From positions 21,968,591 through 22,032,590 of the forward strand of contig OZ038531.1 of NCBI GenBank assembly GCA_964036665.1: a stretch of DNA of 64,000 nucleotides, read 5' to 3'. The notes under the pieces were generated by a model that was not told where the DNA came from, searched no databases, and was given only the letters and a program-made list of their open reading frames with translations. Below, piece after piece: positions 22,755 through 36,285 of the stretch. How positions within the stretch are numbered: the stretch's first letter is position 1; each line of letters opens with the position of its first letter. The translations under genes and the position numbers were made by a program. Source of the stretch: Gordius sp. MW1. Taxonomy: Eukaryota > Nematomorpha > Gordioida > Gordea > Gordiidae.

Positions 22755-23984
22755 ACAAATTCCTTTTTCTCTACCAATATATAATATATACGCTTAGCAA
22801 ACCTAAACTCTAATTTGTTTTTTCCTCTCTCTAGAAAGTATCAATAATTATGAATATTTATCATCAAAAGTTATCTTTTCGTTAGAATTAGATACGAACC
22901 ATATAATTTTTATAAGCTCCATAGTTATTCTTATATTGTTAATCCATATTTAATTTTTTTTTACCTATATTGCTAGTCGAGACTTTTTATAGTTATATTT
23001 TTAAGAATCTTAATAGCCGTTTATTAGGCCTTCGAACTTTGTTTTTTAAAAAGGTAGGGGAAAAACTAATAATTATTATTTAGTTATTAAGTAGTGCAAG
23101 TTAATATTGTAGTTGCAACTATTTTTTGAATAATTCTTAATTTAAATAATGTTTAAAATTGCAACTTATAATCTGTTAATCTTTATGTTAACCTAAGTAA
23201 TTTTTACGTCATTAAAGAAAGAACCATTTAAAAATATATTAAGAGCAATAGATTAAATAAGCACGAACTGATAATACTTATATTCAAATTTCTGAACGTC
23301 AATACATTTTAAAATATTATATTTCTGTATGCATTAAATTGTGTCTTATGTAGTCTAATTGCAAAACCAATTCTAGCGAAAGAGTTTGGGAAATAATAGT
23401 TTTTAAATAATGTTTTTTTATTATTAATCATGTAAAAAAATGAATTAGTTGTTTATATGTTTAATGTTTAGCGAGTAAATTATTATTTTTTTTAAATACA
23501 AGGATTTAAAATTTCAAAAATTTACAATGTATTTTTTAAAGAAAGTATTAAAAGGGCTTAAGTAATGATTAGTTTAATTATATAATAATGTTTGTAATAA
23601 ACTAGGGAAAGCTCCAATTAACAAATGCACTTTTAATTCTATAGATTGTTTTGAACATAATGCTAAGTTTTTTTCTCCTCTATATTAATCATTTATTATT
23701 TTCATAAAGAGAATTATACATATTTCGTGAAGGTGAGATAAATAAATTAAAAGATTAAGAATCGTAAATATTGGGAAAACATTCCGCTATGGCTAATTAA
23801 TTAAATTTACAGATAGTTATGCCGATTTTCTATCGTATAAAAAACGATTCGCGATTATCATGGGATAGTAATGAGATTTGTTTCCCTCTTTCTTTAAAAA
23901 GTTGTCGTCGCAAAGACAAAAAATTATGGTAGTATTATTAATTTCTGAGTATTTTGAAATTTTCAGAGCGGGATCTTTGTGATT
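22755..23984. other. AT-rich spacer, no feature seen
   Basis: Long A/T runs with no sustained coding frame, inverted ends or tandem structure that I could support. Confidence 0.4.
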
Positions 23985-24170
23985 AGTGGGGCAAATACGT
24001 CAGTACATGTATAGTCCCATGCTAAACTGAGTCCTTTTTCCCAAGCGCCTAAAGTTTGGCCATCGGGTCGTTTGTTGTCTTCACAGAGGCCTGTGGGTTC
24101 GAGAATAGAAGGGAACCAGCTTTGGTGAAATAGTTATGTATAAGTTTAAATGAGGAGGCCTTTTTACCAA
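23985..24170 (-). mobile_element. Fragment of LINE nuclease domain
   Basis: Minus-strand reading gives [20 protein letters not shown] followed by YTCTDVFAP, matching the C-terminal nuclease segment of the copies at 5790 and 25121. The upstream part is frame-shifted. Only about 190 bp survive. Confidence 0.75.
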
Positions 24171-25120
24171 TTTCATTGGACTTGAAAATTGTTTGTATTC
24201 GAGTGAAATTGTAATTAAAACATATAATATAAATTAATTTAACCTTAATCAGAATTCAAGAAATATTTGTTTATAAATGTTTTTAAATGAAAATTGCATT
24301 TAATTAGCATATATCCGATTTATTTAAAATAATAGTATAGCCTTTATTATGATAAATAAATTTTACTAAAGTTTTACAAGCATAAAGTTCTTATTAAGCC
24401 TAAAATAGTACAGAGCAAATTTTTTTTATATCTTATATCGCTATTAAATTATGCGACGAGGGGAACACACAAATACACACATACATATAGAAAAAAGCCC
24501 CGGGATGTTTGAAAGGAATCATAAATCTCTCACATGTATCGGCTCCTAAAAAGATTAAATTTCCTTGCAACAAACTATTTCTATACTAACTATCCCTCCT
24601 GATATATTTGATAAAAAATTAAAAATATATTTGTCACACTTGGTTAACAGCTCTTTCATTCAATTGTCCTTAAATGTATACATGCATTAAGATTGATGAG
24701 GGACGAACCAATTCAGGCCTGAAGCCGTGTTAAAAAGCTAGTTTCTTTCCTATCATTTGAAAGAATTGGCCTTAAGTGGTTGAACAATAGGCCAACTTAT
24801 TACTTAACATTTTTCAAATAAAACATAAAAAATCTAACTCTATATAATGAGATGCAGCTCCCATTGCTCTCGGCGACATGTGTCACCTGGGATAAATGTG
24901 TTGATGCAGTCATAAACGTGCCTAGCTATTGTTTATCTTCTTGTTTAGTCTATGATATATCATATATGGATGTTAAAACCATTTTTTATGTTGGCGGCCT
25001 CCTTAAAAGAAATCCGTACTTTGACTTGTTAAATAATTTAAAGAGTGATTCATATATAGACACTTCCCGAGGGAAATTGTTTTTCATCTTATTATATTGT
25101 ACATCACATACAAACCTATC

Positions 25121-26640
25121 AGGCACCACGGAAGAGCTAATCAAATCTCTTAACATCATTAATGAATACTACATAAAACTTAACCTATCATTAAACGCGA
25201 CAAAATGCGAAATTTATTCTGACAGCACAACTGACATCCACCCATCCTTTGCATCTTTTCTACGCCTCAAGAAGGACGAGGTATTTTTACTAGGTTCTCC
25301 AATAGGCGGTCCTGAATGCTTAAGAAGTTATCTCGACAATAACCTTAAAAATTTAAATGTAAAAATGAAATTTTTAAGCTTATGCCCGCCCATCACGTAT
25401 TTCACATATTGAAAAACTACTTTAATATAGCCAAAATATTATTTTGCTTCCGATCAACAAGCGCATTTTTGCATACACATATTTTACATAATTTCGAAAC
25501 CCACATAAAATCTGTCATCGAATCCACCCTGAACTTATCATTCGATACTAACACCTGGCTACAAGCTACATTACCAACAAAATCTGGGGGTCTGGGAATT
25601 CGTTCACCAAGCTCCTTATCCTTGGCCTCATTTATATCATCCCACTTATCCTCAAAATCCATCGTCGCCAAACTAATCTCATACCCCCTTGATGAAACAT
25701 TTATACAGGCCCTATCCCTTTGGAATTTAAATGTTCTACCAGAAAGCTCACCACCACAAACACCAAATCAAAAGGATTGGGATGCATGTTTGGTTTCGCG
25801 CTCTGTTGCTTATCTCCTTTCGAGCTGCGATACCAAACAACATTACAACCTTATATCTTTGGTGTTTGATAAATCTGGACATGAATGGCTAGAGGCTTTT
25901 CCTAGCAGGTTTTCCAATATGATGTTAGAGGATTGCGAGCTATCAATGTAGCACTACGCCTTGGAATGAAATACACAAAGGCATATGCCTGTAAAAATTG
26001 CAACCTGCCTGTGGATGAAGAAGCACGCCACCCGTTACACTGCAGACTTAATAAATTTAGACACTTGCGACACTCTAAAATTAATTCTATTATCCAGTCA
26101 GCCCTTAGAAAGGCCCAAATTCCATCCATACTTGAACCTTCAGATCCTGCCCTTGAAGGTCGAATGCGTCCTGACGGTTCATCGCTAGTCCCATGGGAAA
26201 ATGGTCTCCCTTTAAAGTGGGATTTTACATGCATAGACCTATTTGCCCCCTCTAATCTTAATTATGACCCCATGGCCCTCGCCGAAGAACGCAAGCTCCA
26301 AAAATACAAGGCCCTTTTGGACTCTAGTATTTTTATCCCAATAGTTTCCTCCTGTTCAGGATCCTATGGAAAAATGGCGTTGGCTTTATTCAAAGAAATA
26401 GGCAGGCGATCCCCTCCCTCCAAATAAACCCCCGCATTTTTATTAAAACAATCAATAGCCATCTTAATTGCAAAATTTAATTTCAAATATTTTTTGGATT
26501 CCTGGCTTCTTCTAAAAGAGGAAGATGAAAACATATTACTCATATAATGTTTTTTTTTAATATCATTATTATATATTTGTACCATTTAATATTATGTTTA
26601 AATATATATAATAAACAAATTTTATCTTTAAAAAAAAAAA
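25121..26640 (+). mobile_element. 5'-truncated LINE with RT thumb, CCHC and nuclease-like C-terminus
   Basis: Frames 25121-25412, 25382-25951 and 25933-26427 encode successive parts of one non-LTR polyprotein: RT palm/thumb (LSLNATKCEIYSD, VFLLGSPIGG), a long middle segment (TKSGGLGIRSP), a CCHC motif (CKNCNLPVDEEARHPLHC) and a C-terminal PD-(D/E)XK-like region (RPDGSSLVPW, then LKWDFTC). CCHC followed by a PD-type nuclease at the C-terminus is the layout of R2-group LINEs. The RT catalytic YADD part lies beyond the truncation. At least two frame breaks are present. A poly-A run ends it at 26640. Block B lacks this insert, which fixes the 5' break at about 25121. Confidence 0.8.
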
Positions 26641-28017
26641 ACTGGTATTAATACTTTTTCTTTATATCAACACCAATGCTCTTTTATCGCGTAAGTTAAT
26701 ACATTTACCCCGGAATTTATATATATATTTCAATTATTATTTATTAAATATTAATTAGTTTTGTTACTTATTAAAATTTTATAATTTAGCTATTAGTAAC
26801 CGTGTTAATTTGCATGGTCGTTTTGTGCAGGAAAAGATCCACCAATGGTAAAAGTAACATGTAACAAATTTATATTATTTATTTTAATAAGGTTGGTTAG
26901 CAACTTATTACATATTTAAAGTAGATTATTAATTGTGATTATATACAGTTATTAAATTGTAATTCGGGTTAAGACCCCCCCCCCCCCCTCATTGACAAAA
27001 AAATTCATTTTTTGTCAATTTATACGGAAAAAATATCAATAGAGTCTTGTGTGTGTTGCGCATATAGAAATAATATATTATCTTAATTAATTTGATATTT
27101 AATTTTAGATAAAATTTACTAATTATAACATTATTTATACAAAAAATTTATGTCCCGAGTGCGTGTTTTCTAATAAGAAGAAATTTAATTTTTAATTATT
27201 TCTCTAAAAAACTATCTCAACCTCTAAATTAAACGAGGAAGATGCTGATACAAGCCAAATTTTAGCAGCGGGGCGAACTTGGGCTAATAATTTAATTTAA
27301 ACGGTCCCGGGCAGGACAATTATTGGTTCTGGTGGGAGATTTAAGCCTAAAAGGCTAATGCAAGTGTTTAGTTTAAACAATGGCCCTAATTAGCGCAAAC
27401 AGAAAAATTGGAAGGAGCTATTTGCAATTGGCGTCGCATAAGATATTATTACTGCATTTTTTACCAAAAACCAATCATATATACTAAAAAAATGCTGAGC
27501 TCCGCCCCCAAACCCCCGGCTGGGGGCTCCGCCCCCAGATCCCCATCTCCTCGGGGGGCCCGTTAAATTTTTTTAATAGTATTATGAAATAAGTTTTTTT
27601 GAAACCCCCCCCCCTTGAGGCAATCCTGGCTTCGCCCTTGTCAGAGTCAATACCTAAACTATTATATATTTTATACCATTTTTAGAAATAAATATTTTCT
27701 AATTTTCAACATAAATATTGTTATATAGTATCATAAAGCCTAAGCGTTGAATAAATTCATGTATAAAATATTTTATAGATTGGTAGTTGTAGGGTTATAA
27801 AAGTTTAGGATATTAAATAATTTTAAAAGCCATAGCTTTATTTAGAGTATAGGTAAATTTGGAAGCATACATTCTTATTATTATTTGAATATATTAGTTT
27901 AATTTATTGGTAACACTAATGGTAAAGATAAATTGTATTAATGGAAAATAAACATACACTCTCAAATCCTCACTTTATATTTCCAAAATGTCTTTACGTT
28001 TTATATTATAAATTATT
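26641..28017. other. AT-rich block A sequence with GC-rich patches
   Basis: Holds the right part of the duplicated unit. A C run lies at 26977-26990 and is followed by TTGACAAAAAAATTCATTTT, which can pair with the next TTTTTGTCAA. 27495-27570 contains a GGGGGCTCCGCCCCC palindrome. 27590-27640 resembles a right end of MITE family 1 (CCTGGCTTCGCCCTTG). No gene seen. Confidence 0.4.
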
Positions 28018-28182
28018 CATGGGCGTAGCCAGGATTGGAATTAGAGGGGGGCAATAATGATTAAGGGAGTAGCAAAATGATACTTTTTTGAATCTTTAGT
28101 CATAATTAGATGAAATTTCTAAGATTTTTCAATTTAGAGGGGGCAGCGGCCCCCTGCCTGACACCCCCTGGCTACAACCATG
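28018..28182. mobile_element. MITE family 1 copy, private to block A
   Basis: CATGGGCGTAGCCAGGATTG at the left and CTGGCTACAACCATG at the right are inverted. The interior is typical (TTAGAGGGGGGCAATAATGA, then GGGGGCAGCGG). The matching place in block B lacks it. Confidence 0.8.
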
Positions 28183-28905
28183 AAATTATGTATACATATA
28201 TTTAAAATGTCCTAAGGTGGCTTAAATTGTCTATTATAAAATTAATTGTTATGCAATATTATCGCCCAACGTCGACAAATTGGGAAATATTTATTTGTAC
28301 ATGCTTATAAATACATATACCTAATCATAAATAGAGTTGTTAAGGAGCTATATGTTCCTTTGTTCTTGAAGTATCTAAAGACTATTTCTAGTTTTATATG
28401 AGTATTTCACGCCAATCCTCCCTTTCCCACTATTTAAGTTCTATTAATATTTGGGAAATTTGAAAAAAATTCATAAAGCTTATTTAAGCTGTTTATCAGT
28501 TTATGGTTTTATTATATATATAGACAAAGTTGGGACTTTTATTATATTTTAAATGATATTCATTTTAAGGTGTACAAGCTGGAGGTATCCGTTTATATTT
28601 ATTTTTATTGCGCTTAGGATATATATATATATATTCCAAAGTAGATTATAATCGAATATTATAAATATGTATATTCATTTAAGACGGGTCACGTCATAGA
28701 AGTTCAAGTAAAGCTATTTTCATTAACTCTGCGTATTATACATATGTAAAGTCCAGTCTGATATCTCGAAAAAACCGTCTGACCATTCATTCTTTGATCT
28801 AAAATCAAATATATGACCTATAATATTTAAGTAGGTTCATTTGTAATGCTTTCCTATCACATCTAATCACATTTATAATAACTAAAGCAAGAAATATGAA
28901 TTTGT

Positions 28906-31900
28906 TTAATTAATCTTCTTCTTTATCGTGTTGAAAATCCCACAGACGTGGGGTAAGTTTTCAGCAGCCTCTTCCATCTGAGTCGCGTAAATGCCATGCC
29001 AATTTCCATCTGCTTGAAGTCCATATTCTTTTCGACCAGTCGTTTCCAGGTGGCACGTGGTCTGCCCCTTCCTCTTCTTCCAGGCACGTCCATCTCCAGC
29101 GTTCGCCGTGTGACATCGTCCTCGTCTCTTCGTAATACATGGCCGTACCACCGAAGACGATTTTCTCTTAAGAAGTCCTTCGTCGCTTGTATACCCATCT
29201 TTGTCATCAAGGATTCGTTCGTCCTGCGATCCAGCTTGGTGTAGCCTAAGCTCCATCACACCATTCTCATTTTCGTGACTTGCAAGAGTTTCTCCTCCGC
29301 GGTGGTTACAGCCCATGTTTCGCTCCCGTAAAGCAAGACCGGTCGCACGATGGTTTTGTACGCCTTGCTTTTCAACCAAATTGGTATCTTTTTGTCACAC
29401 ATGGCACCGGAGATGCTGCGCCACTTGAGCCATGCTTTCTTGATCCGAGAATGGACTTCGGTGGTACATCCTCCCTCTTGATGTAATAGCGAGCCAAGAT
29501 ATGTGAACTTATCAACCTCCGTGTACATTGAACCGTCATTTTTGTGCATTTGCGGACTACCGCCCATCGTTTGCATGTAAACCGTTTTCTTCTCGCTGAC
29601 CTTTAACCCGAATTTCGAAAAACGTTCTGACCATTTTTTCGCCTGATGAAAAAGCCCTTCTCTTGTTTCATCACATAGGACAATATCATCGGCATATAGC
29701 ATAGTCCAAGGGGCTGGCTTGTGCAAGTCCTTTGTTATTGTATCCATAATTAGATTAAACAAGAATGGGCTTAACGCTGACCCTTGATGTAGTCCAATCA
29801 TTATTCGGAAGGTTTCGTTTCTCCTACGATAGTCCTAACAGAGGCAACCGCGCCATTATACATTTCCTTGATAAGTCGAACATATCCTTCGGGTATATTT
29901 CTGGCTCTAAGGGACCACCATATTAAGTCTCTCGGAACCGTATCGTAGGCCTTTTTTAAATCGATGAAGACCATGTGTAAGTTCTTTCTTATGTCGCCAT
30001 ATTTTTCCATCGTCTGCTTTAACGCAAAGATTGGATCCATCGTTGATTTACCGGCCACGAATCCAAACTGATTAGGCGAGAGACATACTTCGTCATTGAG
30101 CCTTTTCACTAGCACCCTTTCTAGTAGTTTTAGTGAGTGGCAGGTCAACTTGATACCTTTAAAGTTGCCACATTCCTGCGCGTCTCCTTTGCCTTTGTAT
30201 ATGGGTATGATCGTATTTTCCCTCCATTGGTCAGGGATACGACTCTCATACAGCATAGCGTTAAATAGGCCTGTCATTATGTCGATTCCTTCTCCTTTGC
30301 ACCTTCGATCGGTAAATCATCGGGACCTAGCGCTTTCCCTTTCCGCATCTTCGTTAGTTGCGCTCCTACTTCATAAGCCTGCAATGGTAAAACCAAGTTC
30401 GAGTTCGGTTCCACCCTCTCTAGCGGTCTTCTAGCATTCGTTTTGTTCATCATATTTTGGAAATAATCTTTCCATCTTTTGATGACTTCCTTCGGTTTGC
30501 ACAACGTTCGTCCCTCTTCACTTTTAATGACTTTCAGTGTCCCGACATCTCGACTTTTTTCTCCCTAATCTTTGCGAGTTTGTACATGACTATGTCGCCG
30601 CCCTTGGTATGGAGCTTGTTTGCCATCTCGGTGCCTCGTTCTTCGCTATCGCAACCGCTATCTTACCTTTGCGTTTCGCTTCACGATATGCCACATAGTC
30701 TTCTCCTTTCTTCGTTTTGTACCATCGTAGGTACAACGCCTTCTTTTCTTCTATAGCCTCTTTAACCGAGTCATTCCACCACCATGTTCACGCTTGTGAG
30801 CTCTGCCGCCCTTAGTTCGTCCCATTTAAAGGCCGTTTCTTTTAGAACATTTGCAACGGTGTCCCACCTTTTGTTAATGTCGCCCCCCAAGCCTGCAACC
30901 TTCAAGAGCGGAGTTGCTCGAGCGTGAAACATTTCATTTGCACGATCATCCTTAAGCTTTTCGTACTTTGTCCTTGGTGTGTAGACTTTTCTCCTTTCGG
31001 GAAAAATCTTTCTTGCTATATCGAGGACAACTGGCCGATGTTGTTTGGCGATTTCTTCCCCCGGTATAACCTTGCAATCTTTAACTTGCCACAAATTTTT
31101 GCGCTTCACTAGGATGTAGTCGACCTGTGTAAGGTGATTCCCACTGCTGTACGTCGCTAAATGTTCGGTACGCTTCTGAAAAAAGGTATTAACAATGGCC
31201 ATATCGTAAGCTTGCGCCATCTGTAGTAACTTCTCTCCCTCTTTATTCTTCACCCCATAGCCATGCTCGCCGTGATTTCGTTCGTACAAGCCCCTTTCTT
31301 TCCCAACGTGCCCATTAAAGTCTGCTCCGATGATGAGATTCTCGTCAGGCTTCACGTAGCGTATTTCTTTTTGAGCTTCTCATAGAATTCGTCCTTCTCA
31401 TTTTCGGAACATCCAACCTGGGGCGAATACGCACAAATAACATTGACAAGGCCGCCTTGATCCGCCAGCTTTATGCACATCAATCTATCCGAGCATCGTT
31501 TGACTTCGACTACCTCGTCCTTAAAGGAATCGCTAAGCACATACCGACCCCGTTCTTCCGTGATGGAGAACCCGAGTAGTATAGCTTGTAACCATCTCCT
31601 AGCTCCCTGGCTTTTGTTCCATGCCACCGCGTTTCTTGTAGATACGCTATGTGTATCCTTCGCCTTTTTAGCATCTGCGCAACCTCGATGCTCTTCCCCG
31701 TCAGCGTGCCCACATTCCAGCTGGCCACTCTTGTCCGTTTGACAACTAGATTCCTTAACCGCCTTCGTTGTGAGTGAGGCGGTAACCCTTGTATACTTTT
31801 CACATTGCACGGGCGGATGATGCAATGCGCGTCGTTTGGGGAGGACGCCCTAGCATTCTGGTAGTATAAGTTCGTATTTGAAGCTGCCATGTTGTTTGGA

Positions 31901-32010
31901 GTTGCTTTTTTACAGCCGGCTCCCGACCTGACGCCAACCCTCCACTTTTTTCACACGGACTTGGGACCGTCGTATTCTTAAGCCAACACTCCCTAAGCTA
32001 AACTGTCCTC
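28906..32010 (-). mobile_element. Nearly full-length RTE-clade LINE (endonuclease + RT)
   Basis: Minus-strand pieces in order: 31890-31352 (AP-endonuclease start, RVASWNVGTLTG, LQETRW); 31355-30771 (GADFNGHVG, THVDYI-like TQVDYILVKR, HRPVV); 30504-30277 (linker to RT); 30277-29801 ([25 protein letters not shown]); 29801-29256 (GLHQGSALSPFLFNL, LYADDIVL); 29210-28923 (KMGIQATKDFLRENRLRWYG, then GRRGRGRPRATWK). An N-terminal AP-type endonuclease, RT with the YADD catalytic box and the GRPRATWK tail are typical of RTE/BovB-like LINEs. The domain set is essentially complete but split by about five frame changes. It lies only in block A. The 5' leader up to about 32010 has no counterpart to check its exact end. 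Confidence 0.9.
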
Positions 32011-32116
32011 TTTAGTCACCACTATTGCCTAACTAATTATCACGCACATTACCTTGCGACTTATAGAATGAACTGATGTCAGACACTGCATGTTAAATTA
32101 ACAATTTCGTTGTACG

Positions 32117-32278
32117 TAGTGTTGTAATTACGGCTGGGTTTTGTTTGGTCTACCTTTTTATTAGTCGGGTTAAACATAAACACATCAAAGCTTGACCAAA
32201 ATATCTTTGATCTATTTATGTTTAGTCGACTAAAATCAAAGGTCGATCCAACAAAACCCAGCCGTTTTTACAACACTA
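32117..32278. mobile_element. MITE family 2 copy
   Basis: TAGTGTTGTAATTACGGCTG and CAGCCGTTTTTACAACACTA are inverted ends, with GTCGACTAAA inside. TTGTACG occurs just outside both ends (two bases off on the right), suggesting a decayed 8-bp target duplication. Confidence 0.8.
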
Positions 32279-32883
32279 GCTTGTACGTTACGTTACAGAG
32301 AGACTTGTGTTAATGCTTTGCACACACAAAAACAAACGGGGTCCAGGGGATCTAGTCCATATATCTATGTTTTTTTACATATTCCCTCCCTCCTTTTAAA
32401 AACTATTATATTATTCAACCCTCCCCCTCCCCAGAATTTACTAATAAAATAATCTACTACTCTATACTAAGAGAGATGAGTTTGGTTTTAGCCTTTGCCC
32501 TACAAAAAAATCTTTTGAATTCTTACCTACAAAAATACCTTTTTTATATTTGTTATATTCAAAAATAGTATTTAATCAACCAAACTTCCATTACATAGTA
32601 CGTCGAAAAAATCTTGGGTCTAGTAAGATTTACAATTACAAAATTATTTTATTAAAAATAAAGAATATAAAGTCTATTTTTATCATACTTTAATAACGAG
32701 ATCTTTATTTGAAGCTAAAAAATTTATTTAGACTACATAAATATGTGTATCTATTACAGGAGTACGTGTTAAAAAACTGCTCCCTAGAAACAGGTATATA
32801 TATATATTTTTTTGAAAGCCAAATCGTTACCAGTAAGTGCACATGTCTAAATCACATTATTGCTTAAACTAAAAATACTGTAA

Positions 32884-33023
32884 CATGCGTAGCCAGAATT
32901 GGAATTAGAGGGAAGCAATAATGATTGAGGGAGGGGCAAAGGGATCAATTTTGGAAATTTTAGCCATAATTTTAATAAATTTCTACAATGTTTTGAGTTT
33001 AAATGGCCTTGGCTACGCCCATG
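32884..33023. mobile_element. MITE family 1 copy, private to block A
   Basis: CATGCGTAGCCAGAATTGG to GGCTACGCCCATG. Block B continues without a break across the matching site (TCTAAATCACATT... then ATTTAAATCAAGTGTTTTG), so the insertion follows the duplication. Confidence 0.8.
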
Positions 33024-34194
33024 GACTGTAATTAAATCAAGTGTTTTGTGGTTTAAATAATAAGAACATATTAATTTTAAACTAATCGGCACTTATATTC
33101 TACTAACATTATATTTAAAATGACGTTTTATCAAGCTCAATTCCCACACTAAGCGGTAAATTATATTCGGGGAAATTTCTCTATAATGCATAATTTTATA
33201 GGTCAAGAAAATAAAAATCAAGGAAAATACATATGAAAAAAATGATTTTACCTTAAAATTCTTATTTTTTATCTTCTATGTAACAATGTAAAAATAATAA
33301 AATTCACTTAGTCTTCGCGTGTTTCAAGACATTCAAATTTATTGTTTATGATGTATATTTCAAGTCGAAATCTAAGGAAATGTGAGTTAATTAAGAAATA
33401 GAGGCTGTTTTAATTTAAAATTACTAGCTAATAAATAAATTGGTATTTAAGGCTTTATGCACAAACTATAAAAGGCAATATTTAAACATAAAATGGCGTA
33501 ATTTTATTTGAATCAGTTGAAAAGTAAGCGAAAGGTCGTAGAAGTTCTTAAAATTAGTTGGAATTGGAATTTAAACATATTCAAAGGCTAGAGTGAAATA
33601 GCTTTTAAGATGTCGTCAAAGTGCTGGTTATTATAGCTGGGAAATTTGACATTTTACGGATGTATAAATCCGAAAGAAATAATTAAAAACAATAAAATTT
33701 AGGGCAGATCAATATATCCAACTTTTCGATATGCTATATTTGAAATTATTGTAATAATGCTATGCTTGCTTTCTTACTCTCGACTCTAAACCATAATTCT
33801 AAAAATGCAAATAGAGTAAGGCAATGGAAAACCAAGGTCGACTAAACAAAACCTAGCCGTTTTTGCAACACTGGCCTGATGTTCTAGCATTTAAAAGTTT
33901 TGAAACCTTAAATTTAACAAAGCGGAAGAGCAGCAAAAATTTTTAGGATTTTACTCAACATAATTTTTATTGTGTTGAGTTAGTCTATTTAACGTTTTTG
34001 AGGCTAAATTCAAACTCCCTTTTTAGTTTATGTAAATAATATTAATATAATCGTATAGGACATAGGACATATAATCCACAGAATATGATTTGGTATCCGT
34101 CCGTATCCCCGACCCAACTTGAACAAAAATTTCTAATTAAACCTGCGTAGAAATAGATCTATAGCCTTGAAAATTAACCAAACTATTGTTTTAT
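33024..34194. other. AT-rich sequence, end of block A and beyond
   Basis: Includes the last recognisable match to block B (up to 33420, AGAAATAGAGGCTGTTTTA). At 33826-33872 lies the right half of a family-2 MITE (GTCGACTAAACAAAACC, TTTTTGCAACACT). No gene recognised. Confidence 0.45.
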
Positions 34195-34395
34195 ATGTTG
34201 TAAAAACGGCTGGATTTTGTTTGGTCGACTTTTAATTTTAATCACCTAAACATAAAAGGATCAAAGATTTTTGGTCTGCTATTCTTAGTCGCATAAATAG
34301 ATCAAAGGCTTTTTGGTCAAACCTTTGCTATGCTAATGTTTGGTCGACTAAAACCAAAAGCGACCAAACAAAACCCAGCCGTTTTTTACAACACT
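34195..34395. mobile_element. MITE family 2 copy
   Basis: TGTTGTAAAAACGGCTGG to CCAGCCGTTTTTTACAACACT. The interior has repeated CAAAGATTTTTGGTC-like words and GTCGACT boxes. Confidence 0.8.
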
Positions 34396-35164
34396 TATAT
34401 GTTGATTAATGAGTCTCATAAGAGGAGCACTAATAAAACTAACCAGACGCGGAGTTTATTAACAACACTGCGAGCTAGCTAAGAGATATTAAGATGAAAG
34501 CCGATAGACAAAAAGAATTGAAGGAAAATGTAGGCAAAGCCCTAGTGTGTGATGTACAGACAACAACTGAGTACCTCCTAACTGAATAAGGAAAAAGAAC
34601 TTCGGACAAAAAGACTTCTCCATTTTGAGGAAGGAATGTTGAAGAAGGAAGGAACGATTTCTATTAGGGAAGAAGGAATCGCAATACAATTACAATGCCC
34701 TTTTTCTGCTCAGCTGATAAGTCACGCGATATATCCAAATTAGAATGTTCCGATTAAAAACTTTTCATAAGGTCACGAGGAACATAGGGATATAAAACAA
34801 ATTTATCTAAATCAATCGAAACATTACACACACATGATCTCACAATCTTTCAACCCTCAATTAATTATTCGAGAAAATCTTAATAAAGAGAAGTTAAATT
34901 CAACTGCTTGATGGTTAAATATAAGTATTATCACAAAATAAATTAAAAATCGGGGAATATAACTTTGGGATAGTTAAAAAAGGCTATTTTTTACACCTCT
35001 AACCTCTTTATATTAACTCCTGGAGCTTAAAATAAAAACAATCAGAATTATTGATCAGATTGCGGGATGGAATTACAAAGTATATTAGTAGACCCGTGTT
35101 TTCAAAAAAGAATAAATAAGTTTATTTAACCAATTTTTTAAATAAAATGGCATAATCTTATAAC

Positions 35165-35565
35165 CAGCATGCAATCTTAATGATACTAACTTATTGCAAA
35201 AACAAAAAAAGGTCTTTAATATCTCGTTCTATCAAATTATAAACTCGCGAACGCCTAATAGGATCCGATGGTTCTACTGCCTAATATATAAAGAACGTTA
35301 TAATGATACCTATTTGTAGGCAAATGATCGTCGATATACGTATGGTAAATAATAAAAATCATAAGATTTTTATAAATAAATGTAATAAATATCACAACTC
35401 GAATAGTTGGCTTAATATTAATAATAAATTTAGGAGGCCACAAAGGCTAACCTTATACAAAATAAGAAGACAAAAGTTTCGAAACGCGTACAACACAATA
35501 TCAAACGAGAGTATGAATGAGATTGTCTGATATTTCATGATAGAATAATGATAAGCCTACGAATG
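35165..35565 (+). repeat. Dispersed ~400-bp repeat, copy 1
   Basis: Matches 46745-47145 in the same orientation over its whole length. Shared boxes: TATAAACTCGCGAACGCC, TAATATATAAAGAACG, GGCAAATGATCGTCGATATA, ATATCAAACGAGAG and ATAATGATAAGCCTAC. Both copies keep a start-led frame from the ATGATCGTCGAT box (75 codons here, 65 in copy 2), with similar N/K/R-rich content but frame shifts between them. No family recognised. Confidence 0.7.
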
Positions 35566-36285
35566 TTTAAAATGAAAAATAAAAGTTTTACACATGTAGC
35601 TGATTTAGTTTTGTATAAAAAAGCTTTATGTGAAATTATTTATTAAATTAGATTTTATAATGGACTATTTTTAATTTAAAATAAATAATAATAAGTTTAA
35701 ATGATTAAACTCCATCATCAAATAAATTTGATTCATAGAATTGTGTAATTGTTGTTTGGACTTAGATTAAAAAACTAATTTTGGATCAGATAAAAGGATT
35801 TTCAACTGAATTAAATTTCTATAATATTAAAAAAAAATAAACTGAACTATGAACTGAACTTAAACTAGTTCATTTTGTAAAATTTGAACTAAGAACTGAA
35901 CTGGTTGGTTTTTTGATGAACTTGAACTTGTAGTTACTTTTGAAAAAATATGAACTTGAACTAATTTGTTTTTCAAATTGAACTATGAACTTGAACTAGT
36001 TCATATCTAAGATCAACTTTAACAGCTCTATATATAAAACACCCCCGGGGTTAAATTTTATGATTAATTGACATGTATTCTGCAAATGATAAAATTCTTA
36101 GACCCCGCACACCTCAAAAAATAAATGGCCCGGGGAAAAATTTCTGATGGAAAGCTTGTACACATATTATTAAGTTACATCTCTGGATTCGAACGTTACT
36201 ATAACAATTACTGTCGGTCCCGATATATTTTGCTAAAAATTTTTTATTTGTAACACTTGGTGGTCGAAACTTTTATTCCATTTTT

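Larger units (their letters stand above)
24595..33420. repeat. Segmental duplication, block A
   Basis: Patches match block B (36217-43010) in the same order and orientation: 24595-24640 with 36217-36262; 24850-25120 with 36645-37155; 26660-26840 with 37200-37360; 27690-27940 with 39050-39250; 28270-28350 with 39505-39580; 32860-33420 (without its MITE) with 42620-43000. Identity looks low, so the duplication is old. Block A carries two private LINEs (25121-26640 and 28906-32010) and private MITEs (28018, 32117, 32884). Confidence 0.65.

Noticed and set aside
24852-25412. 186-codon frame taken as a host gene
   Set aside because: Comparison with block B shows that the first half is unrelated repeat sequence and the second half is LINE reverse transcriptase; the frame is a chance fusion at the LINE break.
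28996-31742. Several plus-strand frames of 60-112 codons
   Set aside because: Antisense to the RTE LINE, whose minus-strand product is clear.
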